NCBI GenBank assembly: GCA_965214085.1
Contig: OZ243937.1
Span: 3,844,001 to 3,908,000 of the forward strand
Direction of reading: 5' to 3'
Length of the DNA stretch: 64,000 bases
Source: UBA6055 sp965214085
GTDB taxonomy: Bacteria > Chloroflexota > Anaerolineae > Aggregatilineales > Phototrophicaceae
The notes under the pieces are model-generated. The model made no database searches. It saw only the letters and a program-made list of their open reading frames with translations, and had not been told where the DNA came from. Positions 57,878 to 64,000 of this stretch are shown piece by piece. How positions within the stretch are numbered: the stretch's first letter is position 1; each line of letters starts with the position of its first letter. A program made the position numbers and the translations under genes.

Positions 57878-59077
57878 TTAATCACCGCGCTCGAAGATGT
57901 TAACGACGCTGATGCTGGCGATGCCGGCATGCGTGTCGGTCAAGCCGCGGCGAGCGCCCGATACTTGACGCCGAGCATCGGCAGCGCCCCAAAGCTGCTG
58001 CGTTACTTCAATCGCCTGCAAGATACCGGTCGCGCCCACTGGCGCCCCCCGCCCCAGCAAGCCGCCGCTGGTATTGACGGGCAAGTCGCCGTCCAAGTCA
58101 AATGCGCCGCTCGCGACCGCCGGCCCGCCCAAGCCCTCGGCGACGAAACCCAGGTCTTCCACGGCTTGAATCTCGACGCCGCTGTAGCTGTCGTAAAGCT
58201 CGGCGACATCAATCTGTGCCAGCGGCTGGCTGATGCCGGCCATCTCGTAAGCTTGGCGAGCGGCCTCTCGCTTGGCGCGGAAATTCGTAATCTGCGGGTA
58301 GCGGTCGCCCAGGCGCATGGTATCCGTGCCGCAGCCGGACGCGCTGAAGTAGACCGACGGACGCTCGCTGAAACGCGGGCAATGCGCCTGCGCCCAGTCC
58401 TCGGTCGACAGCAAGATGCAGGCGGCGCCATCACTGAGCAGGCTGCAATCCAGCAGCTTATAAGGCTCGGCTATGGGCAGCGAAGCCAGCACATCGTCAA
58501 TGCTGATGTCCATCGGCTTCTGCGCGATGGGGTTGAAGCCGGCGTTGCGGCGGTTGCGCGCGGCGACATGGGCGAATTGCCGCTCAGTCGTGCCGAAAGC
58601 CGCCATGTGGGCGCGGATCATCGCCGCGTAGAAGCCGGTATAAGTGCCGCCGATCATCATCTCCCAGTCGACATCAGCCGAGAGCGCGAAAAGCTGATTG
58701 GCCGTGCGCGACGATACGCCTCTGCCATTTTTCTCCACGCCATACACCAGGATGGAATCGCACAAGCCGCTGACGACATGCGCCCAGGCCGACCGCAGAG
58801 CCAGCGCGCCGGTCGCCCCGCCGCCTTCGATGCGCACGCTCGGTTTGGGCGTTAAGCCGATGGTATCTTGCAGAATCGCCCCCAACGTCATCTGCAAATT
58901 GAAGTGGTCGCTTTCGTAGCTGGCCAAGCCGTGCTCAACCGCCGACAGGTCGTCCAGGCCGGCGTCCGCCAGGCAGTCGAGAACCGCCTCCGCCATTAAG
59001 TCGCGGGCGTTGCAGCCGCGGTGTTCCGATGCGATGGCGGTGCTGCCGACAGCGGCAATGACAGGGTGGTTTGGCAT
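57878..59077 (-). CDS. thiolase-fold protein lacking thiolase catalytic residues (Ltp2-like)
   Basis: The 399-residue protein has the SCP2-thiolase/Ltp2 fold and length. The nucleophile motif, normally Cys in x-x-C-A-(S/T)-G, reads 'EGGGATGALAL', with Gly at residue 87. The late G-H-P motif is 'GRGAPVGATG' (Ala at 345). The 'H-D' motif of true thiolases is 'ELYDSYSG' with Tyr295, as recalled for the steroid side-chain aldolase Ltp2. With the DUF35 partner next door, carbon-carbon cleavage by retro-aldol chemistry is more likely than thiolysis (inference). It is the first gene of a five-gene operon. Confidence 0.82.
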   Translation of the reverse strand: MPNHPVIAAVGSTAIASEHRGCNARDLMAEAVLDCLADAGLDDLSAVEHGLASYESDHFNLQMTLGAILQDTIGLTPKPSVRIEGGGATGALALRSAWAHVVSGLCDSILVYGVEKNGRGVSSRTANQLFALSADVDWEMMIGGTYTGFYAAMIRAHMAAFGTTERQFAHVAARNRRNAGFNPIAQKPMDISIDDVLASLPIAEPYKLLDCSLLSDGAACILLSTEDWAQAHCPRFSERPSVYFSASGCGTDTMRLGDRYPQITNFRAKREAARQAYEMAGISQPLAQIDVAELYDSYSGVEIQAVEDLGFVAEGLGGPAVASGAFDLDGDLPVNTSGGLLGRGAPVGATGILQAIEVTQQLWGAADARRQVSGARRGLTDTHAGIASISVVNIFERGD

Positions 59078-59697
59078 ATTTCAGCGTTCGTTGCGCGGAT
59101 ACAAGTTTGAAACGCGCCGCGCCCAAATCGCGCATGGCGTTCACATAAAATATCAGTGGACTTCCACTGAGGATAGCCAATCTCACGGGCTAAGTCAAAA
59201 GCTGTCGCGATCCATGCCGGGCAATCGCATCAATTATTTTTCACCACAGAGGCACAAAGACACAAAGAATATGTAGGGGCGAGCCACCGGCTCGCCCTTA
59301 CGCGCGCGGCATTGGATTTCCTATTTTGTGTGAGCCAAGTCGTGACTTGCCAGCGACTGTGGCAAGTAATTGCAAGACTTACTTGCACTTACTGAGAATG
59401 TTGGATAACGAGGCAGACCCCGTCAATTCAACGGAAATCGCCTCTCAGCCGAAGTTATATGTTTCCAATCCACGCCATCCTATGCCATAATGCGGCGCGT
59501 ACAGGCGATTGCCCGGCTTGGGTCTTTTGAAAAGGGAGGCAATGGCAGTCAGTCGCCGGCTCATCCGTCAAGGCTGCGAACGATCCCTGGCGCCGCCACA
59601 ACGCTAAAACTAGCGCTTTGCCTTGGTCGATTGCCCTTCCCCGTCCGCAGCCACCCAGTTGCCTTTCAATCCACAAATGTAAAAGGACGAGACCATC
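59078..59697. other. 620-base gap: composite repeat, then leader of the binding-protein gene
   Basis: 59221-59362 is a composite of CACAGAG/CACAAAG units followed directly by a GGGCGAGCC palindrome and its conserved 65-base tail. From 59363 to 59697 no gene is supported; short ORFs at 59455-59744 overlap in opposing frames without family features. Confidence 0.6.
59221..59362 (+). repeat. composite interspersed repeat (CACAGAG units plus GGGCGAGCC palindrome)
   Basis: GCAATCGCATCAA, TTTTTCACCACAGAGGCACA, further CACAAAG units, GAATATGTAGGGGCGAGCC, ACC, GGCTCGCCC and the tail up to CGACTGTGG. It joins in one piece the modules seen apart or partly joined at 34604-34860. Confidence 0.88.
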
Positions 59698-61239
59698 GTG
59701 AAGAACAGAAACAGCAACCCCGCCAGTCAAGTATCCCGCCGTGAATTTCTCAACATTTTCGCTGCCGGCGCGGCGGCTGCCGTAGGCACAGTATCACTGG
59801 CGCCCCTGGGCGGCATCGCCAGCGCGCAAGACAGCAGCACATTGCGCCTGGCCTGGCTGACGCCGGCACAGCTGGACCCGCGCTCGGCTTCCGGTGACAG
59901 CGAAATCGCCATCTTGAACGCCGTCTACGATTATCTGATCGAGACCGACGCCGCAGCCAATCTCGTGCCGCGGCTGGCTTCGTCATGGGAGCTGAGCGAC
60001 GACGGCTTGGTCTATACCCTGCAGCTGCGCGATGACGCAACCTGGCATGATGGCAGCCCGGTCACGGTTGATGATGTGCTCTGGACCGTAGAGTGGCATC
60101 AAGAATCCGAGAGCACGCTGGCCAGCTTGATCGCCGCCGGGACTTTTGAAGCAGCCGGCGACAGTCAAATCGCTATCACACTGAGCGAGCCGAACCCCGA
60201 CTATCTCTACAACTTGACTTCCAATCAATTCGTCATTCTCAAGAGTGGCGCTGAAAACGTCGGCGTCGACTTCAATGGCTCCGGACCCTTCGTATTTGAG
60301 GAGATGATCGCCGGCGACCGCGCCATCATGCGCGCCAACGAGAATTACTGGCGAGGCGCGCCCAGCATCGACCGCCTCGAGTTCATCTTCTTCGACGATC
60401 AACAGGCGGGCATTGCCGCCGTGCAAGGCGGTACGGCTGACGGCATCATGCGCTTGGACAACTCCAGCTTCCTGGGTTTCAGCGGCGATGCCAACTTCCA
60501 TACCACAGACATCCCCACCAGCGGGCACCATCTAACCCGTCTGCGCGCCGACCGGGCGCCGGGCAACGACCCGCGCGTACAAAAAGCCTTCAAGTTGGCC
60601 ACCGACCGCGATGCCCTCTGGGAGCGCGTCCAGCTTGGCTTCGGCGCCCTGGGCAAGGACTCGCCAATAGGACCGTCCTTCGGACAATATTTCCTGGCCG
60701 ATGCCGTAGTGCCGGCGCGCGATCCGGCAGCGGCAGCCGCCTTGCTGGCCGAAGCCGGTTACCCCGAAGGCCTCGACATGGTCTTGCATACGCCGAACAG
60801 CGGCAGCTGGCCGGATTTGGCGCAAGCGATGGCCGCCCAATGGGAAGAAGCCGGCATCCGCGTCGAAGTCCAACTCGAAGACGAAAACACCTACTGGGCG
60901 GAAGCCTGGATGGAAGTCGACCTGGGTGTGACTGGCTGGGGCGCGCGGCCGATCCCGCAGATCTACCTTGATCTGGCTTACCACTCGGAAGCGCCCTGGA
61001 ACGAATCGCATTACAGCAACGCCCGCCTCGACGAGTTGATTGAACTCGCCCGAACTTCCCTCGATCAGGACGAGCGCGCCGCCACCTATAAGGAGATTCA
61101 GCAGATCTTCCTGGACGAGGGTCCGATAGTGGTGCCCTATTTCTTCGCGCAATTCATGGTGCTGGCCCGCAATATCAGCGGCGTGGAATTGCAGCCCTTC
61201 GCCGGCCGCACGAATCTGCATCAGGCGCTGGTCGGCTAG
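59698..61239 (+). CDS. ABC transporter substrate-binding protein, SBP family 5, Tat-exported
   Basis: The 513-residue protein reads from GTG with AAGGA upstream. The N-terminus has the twin-arginine motif 'SRREFLN' and a hydrophobic stretch ending 'GIASAQ', so export by Tat is likely. The mature part shows family 5 blocks: 'LDPRSASGDSEIAILNAVYD', 'LRDDATWHDGSPVTVDDVLW', 'GSGPFVFEEMIAGDRAIMRA' and 'ARTSLDQDERAATYKEIQQI'. The family binds peptides, nickel or oligosaccharides. It heads an operon with a permease and a fused double ATPase. Confidence 0.92.
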   Translation: MKNRNSNPASQVSRREFLNIFAAGAAAAVGTVSLAPLGGIASAQDSSTLRLAWLTPAQLDPRSASGDSEIAILNAVYDYLIETDAAANLVPRLASSWELSDDGLVYTLQLRDDATWHDGSPVTVDDVLWTVEWHQESESTLASLIAAGTFEAAGDSQIAITLSEPNPDYLYNLTSNQFVILKSGAENVGVDFNGSGPFVFEEMIAGDRAIMRANENYWRGAPSIDRLEFIFFDDQQAGIAAVQGGTADGIMRLDNSSFLGFSGDANFHTTDIPTSGHHLTRLRADRAPGNDPRVQKAFKLATDRDALWERVQLGFGALGKDSPIGPSFGQYFLADAVVPARDPAAAAALLAEAGYPEGLDMVLHTPNSGSWPDLAQAMAAQWEEAGIRVEVQLEDENTYWAEAWMEVDLGVTGWGARPIPQIYLDLAYHSEAPWNESHYSNARLDELIELARTSLDQDERAATYKEIQQIFLDEGPIVVPYFFAQFMVLARNISGVELQPFAGRTNLHQALVG

Positions 61240-61280
61240 TTGCCCGCTCTAGCCCTGTCCAAGACAGGCCACTGCTGCGG

Positions 61281-61320
61281 TCCCCCGTCCCTCATAATGG
61301 GGGACGGGGGATAGGGGTAT
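61281..61320. repeat. G-rich hairpin repeat (TAATGGGGGA family) between binding protein and permease
   Basis: TCCCCCGTCCC and GGGACGGGGGA form an 11-bp stem around CTCATAATGG-like sequence, followed by ATAGGGGTAT. The same type of element (CCCTC, T-TAATGGGGGA, GGGG) sits inside the downstream ATPase gene at 63317-63360. Confidence 0.75.
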
Positions 61321-61330
61321 ATGTAATCCA

Positions 61331-62245
61331 ATGCCCTCAAGCCAAGTTACCCGCAGCCTGGCCCACCTGATAAGGACACTGCTGCGCCAGCCGCAATCGG
61401 CTCTGGGTACGGTGCTGGTGTTCTTCTTCTTGCTGCTCGCGCTCTTCGGCACACAGTTGGCGCCGCATGCCAATCCCAATGATCAAAGCCACGCTGTCCG
61501 TCTGCCGCCGACACTGGTTATCGGCGCGCTGCAGCTGGGCGAGCACCCCTTCGGCACCGATCGCCTGGGGCGGGATGTCTACAGCCGCGTCATTTTGGGC
61601 GCCAGCAGCATTTTCCGCATCGCCGGCCTGGGCACGCTGGTCAGCGTCGTACTCGGCTCGGCGCTGGGCCTTTACATGGGCTACGCCGGCGGCTGGGTGG
61701 ATGAAATCCTCGGGCGGGTCATCGACGCTTTGCTGGCGATTCCCGCGCTGCTGCTGGCGCTGGTGCTTGTCGGCATCATCCGCAATCTCGACTTCGCAGC
61801 CGGCAGTTGGCAAGCCGGGCTGGCTGATAATGTCGTGCTGCTGGTCATTTCCGCACTCTACATCCCGATCGTGGCCCGCGTCGCCCGCAGCGCCACGCTT
61901 GATATTAAAACCCGCGAATTTGTAGAAGCGGCTGAGATCCGCGGCGAAAGCAAGCTGTACATCATCTTCCGCGAAATCATGCCCTCGGTGATACCCGCGC
62001 TGGTGGTCGAAGCGTCGCTGCGCTTCTCCTACGCTATCTTTCTGGTGGCTTCGCTGGGTTTCCTGGGCTTTGGCGCGCGCCCGCCATCACCCGACTGGGG
62101 CTTGATGGTTAATGAAAATCGCGGCGGCTTCTATCAGCTGACGCCCTGGGCGCTGGAGTTCCCGGCGCTGGCGATCGCCGTGCTGGTCATCGCCGTCAAT
62201 CTCATGTCGGACGGCATCCGCCGCGCCGTACAGAAGGGCGCCTAA
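61331..62245 (+). CDS. Opp/Dpp-type ABC transporter permease (DppC-like)
   Basis: The 304-residue permease has six membrane segments. DppC features are 'HPFGTDRLGRDVYSRVILGA', 'GYAGGWVDEILGRVIDALLA', the EAA-like loop 'FVEAAEIRGESKLYIIFREI' and 'GFGARPPSPDWGLMVNENRG'. No DppB-type partner is encoded between the binding protein and this gene; a second permease must be downstream of the window or elsewhere. Only 3 bases separate it from the ATPase start. Confidence 0.9.
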   Translation: MPSSQVTRSLAHLIRTLLRQPQSALGTVLVFFFLLLALFGTQLAPHANPNDQSHAVRLPPTLVIGALQLGEHPFGTDRLGRDVYSRVILGASSIFRIAGLGTLVSVVLGSALGLYMGYAGGWVDEILGRVIDALLAIPALLLALVLVGIIRNLDFAAGSWQAGLADNVVLLVISALYIPIVARVARSATLDIKTREFVEAAEIRGESKLYIIFREIMPSVIPALVVEASLRFSYAIFLVASLGFLGFGARPPSPDWGLMVNENRGGFYQLTPWALEFPALAIAVLVIAVNLMSDGIRRAVQKGA

Positions 62246-62248
62246 GCC

Positions 62249-64000
62249 ATGGACGCCGTGGACGCTGCTTTGCTGCATGTCGATAAGCTCACGGTCAGTT
62301 ATCGCATCAACCGCGAGTGGATTCCGGCAGTGCGCGAGTTCCGCCTGCAATTGCAGCCGGGGCAGATTTATGGCTTGGTGGGCGAATCGGGCTCGGGCAA
62401 GTCGACCGTGGCGCTGGCCTTGATGCGCTATCTTAGCAGCAATGGGCGCGTCGAAAGCGGCGGCGTGCTGAGCTTCGCCGGTGAAAACCTGCTAGCCAAG
62501 TCGAATGCCGACATGCGCCGCCTGTGGGCCAAGCGCATCAAGTTCGTGCCGCAGAACGCCGGAGCCGCCCTCAACCCGTCGATCAAGATCGGCCGCCAAG
62601 TCACCGAGGTCCTCAAAGCCGCCGAAGATATCGAGGGCAAAGCCGCCTACGACGCCATGATCGACATGTTCCAGCACGTCAACCTGGTCGATCCGCAGCG
62701 GGTCGCCGAGCGTTACCCGCATGAACTCAGCGGCGGCATGCAGCAGCGCGTCGTCATCGCCATGGCTTTGATCAGCAACCCTGATTTGCTCATCCTGGAC
62801 GAGCCGACCACGGGCCTCGATGTCACTACCGAAGCCGTCATCCTGGACCTGGTGCGCGGCCTGATCGCCGACCGTCATACCGGCGTCATCTATATCTCGC
62901 ACAACCTCGGCGTGGTGGCGCAATTATGCGAGCGCGTGCTGGTGCTCTACGCTGGCGAGATCATGGAAGAGGCGGATGTTCACGAGCTGTTTCAGCAGCC
63001 GCGTCATCCCTATACGCGCGGCTTACTCAGCAGTGTACCCAAGCCGGGCCAGCGCAAACACCAGGCGCCTTTGCAATCCATAAGCGGCAATCCGCCAGCG
63101 CTGACGCAGCAGGCAGGCGGCTGTGTCTTCGCCAACCGCTGCCCGCTCGTCATTGACCGCTGTCGCAGCGAAAAACCGCCGCTGGAACGCCTGCCGGGTG
63201 AACGCCTGGCGCGCTGCCACCGCTGGCAGGATGTCAGCAACGCCCCACCCCCAAACCCCAGCGCCCCCTCGTCCCCCGGTCTCACGGTGGATGTATACCA
63301 AAAGGGGAGAAAAAAGCCCCTCCCTCTTAATGGGGGAGGGGATTGGGGTGGGGGTAATCCCGCTAGCGCCCTCATGCGCGTCAGCGACTTGAGCAAACAT
63401 TTCCCGGTGGCGCCGACAGTAGGCGAAGCGCTGCGGCGCGTCACGCCCACGCCGATTCGGGCTGTCGACGGCGTCGATCTGCAGCTGCGCGCCGGGCAAA
63501 CGCTGGGGCTGGTCGGCGAAAGCGGCAGCGGCAAGACCACCCTGGCGCGCGTCATCATCGGGCTGGAGCAGCGCAGCGGCGGCAAAATTGAGCTGCTGGG
63601 CATAGACGTGCGCAACAGCGTGCGCGAGCGCAGCCCCGATGTACTTTCCAGCCTGCAAATGGTCTTCCAGAACCCGCAGAACTCGCTGAATCCTTATCTC
63701 TCGGCGCGCCAGGCCATCCGCCGTCCCTTAATCAAGCTGAGCGGCCTGTCGCCCGAGGCCGCCGATGCCGAAGCGCTGGACCTGCTGGAGCGCGTGAACC
63801 TGCGCGCGGAATACGCTGAACGCTATCCCGATGAACTGAGCGGCGGGGAAAAGCAGCGCGTCGCCATCGCCCGCGCCTTCGCCTCCAACCCGGCGCTTAT
63901 TATCTGCGACGAGCCGGTCTCCGCGTTGGATGTCTCGGTGCAGTCGGCCGTCCTCAACCTGCTGGCGCAATTGCAGGCAGAGCATGGCAGCGCCTACCTC
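62249..64000 (+). CDS. fused DppD-DppF-type ABC transporter ATP-binding protein (runs off window)
   Basis: One frame runs from the ATG at 62249 to the window end without a stop (584 codons visible). The first ATPase has Walker A 'GESGSGKS' at 45-52, 'LSGGMQQRVVIAMALISNP', 'LDEPTTGLD' and a Cys-rich oligopeptide end ('CVFANRCPLVIDRC'). The linker (about 332-372) is the translated G-rich repeat. The second ATPase has 'GESGSGKT' at 423-430, 'LSGGEKQRVAIARAF' and 'CDEPVSALD'. I checked the codon phase from the first to the second Walker motif across the repeat and it is kept. Fused DppDF proteins are known; the linker type is unusual. Confidence 0.9.
   Translation, partial: MDAVDAALLHVDKLTVSYRINREWIPAVREFRLQLQPGQIYGLVGESGSGKSTVALALMRYLSSNGRVESGGVLSFAGENLLAKSNADMRRLWAKRIKFVPQNAGAALNPSIKIGRQVTEVLKAAEDIEGKAAYDAMIDMFQHVNLVDPQRVAERYPHELSGGMQQRVVIAMALISNPDLLILDEPTTGLDVTTEAVILDLVRGLIADRHTGVIYISHNLGVVAQLCERVLVLYAGEIMEEADVHELFQQPRHPYTRGLLSSVPKPGQRKHQAPLQSISGNPPALTQQAGGCVFANRCPLVIDRCRSEKPPLERLPGERLARCHRWQDVSNAPPPNPSAPSSPGLTVDVYQKGRKKPLPLNGGGDWGGGNPASALMRVSDLSKHFPVAPTVGEALRRVTPTPIRAVDGVDLQLRAGQTLGLVGESGSGKTTLARVIIGLEQRSGGKIELLGIDVRNSVRERSPDVLSSLQMVFQNPQNSLNPYLSARQAIRRPLIKLSGLSPEAADAEALDLLERVNLRAEYAERYPDELSGGEKQRVAIARAFASNPALIICDEPVSALDVSVQSAVLNLLAQLQAEHGSAYL
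63241..63360 (+). repeat. G-rich hairpin repeat inside the fused ATPase gene, translated as linker
   Basis: CCCCTCCC and GGGGAGGGG flank TCTTAAT, followed by GATTGGGGTGGGGG. The 5' part (63241-63280) is C-rich and ends in CCCCCGG. The element has no stop in the used frame and encodes a Pro/Gly-rich spacer ('PLPLNGGGDWGGGNP'). Confidence 0.8.

Noticed and set aside
62249..64000. Two separate ATPase genes with a frameshift in the repeat
   Set aside because: Codon counting from the first to the second Walker A motif shows constant phase and no stop codon, so a single fused gene is called.

Overview
The window is high-GC bacterial chromosome, and several traits point to an uncultured Chloroflexota, probably Anaerolineae-like (inference, not proven). 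These traits are: Thr-Pro-rich 'TPTPTLTPTP' linkers in a secreted giant; a polytopic membrane protein ending in a beta-rich domain of the kind seen on Chloroflexota glycosyltransferase-like proteins; a MoeA fused to a periplasmic-binding-like domain; several Opp/Dpp-type importers; and many interspersed 'CACAGAG' and 'GGGCGAGCC' intergenic repeats. I saw no rRNA, tRNA, CRISPR array, transposase, phage gene or replication origin.

Layout. 1-4.9 kb: a truncated Gfo/Idh/MocA oxidoreductase, a small reverse-strand operon (4-TM protein, 45-aa single-TM miniprotein, small ORF, nucleotide-sugar epimerase), a tRNA-dihydrouridine synthase and an LLM-class flavin oxidoreductase. 5.2-9.2 kb: an aldolase, 2-hydroxyacid dehydrogenase and cupin operon, then a large membrane protein. 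9.3-14.8 kb: a secreted two-repeat protein, an M20 peptidase, a DEAD-box helicase and a GH4 glycosidase. 14.9-22.2 kb: a second 4-TM plus miniprotein pair, then hydantoinase A, a structured RNA candidate with a strong terminator, a coiled-coil miniprotein, hydantoinase B overlapping an N-methyl amino acid oxidase, and an SDR. 22.5-25.7 kb: two MoeA genes. 26.1-27.3 kb: two tandem unknown paralogues and a decayed fdhD fragment. 27.3-34.3 kb: an Opp-type importer operon ending in a GH172 glycosidase.

35.0-44.4 kb is the most striking part: a split NAD-dependent molybdenum formate dehydrogenase locus on the reverse strand. It holds fdhA, mobA, a NuoE-NuoF fusion, a NuoG-N-like FeS subunit and fdhD. 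Conflict-type genes are interleaved through it: a HepT-MntA fusion whose two active sites are both degraded, an intact MntA/HepT toxin-antitoxin pair coupled to mobA, and a DUF262-HNH nuclease gene fitted without a gap between the diaphorase and FeS subunits. The two MoeA genes, MobA and FdhD supply the bis-MGD cofactor.

44.8-52.8 kb is a single 2,665-residue secreted protein of about 27 FN3 repeats with an SH3-like end. 52.9-59.1 kb holds an orphan YnjB-like binding protein and an operon of a thiolase-fold protein lacking thiolase catalytic residues, a DUF35 Zn-ribbon/OB protein, DhaK, DhaL and a fucose-isomerase-like enzyme. 59.7-64 kb is a second peptide/nickel/sugar-type ABC operon. It has only one visible permease, and its two ATPases are fused through a linker encoded by a G-rich repeat element. 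The last gene runs off the window.
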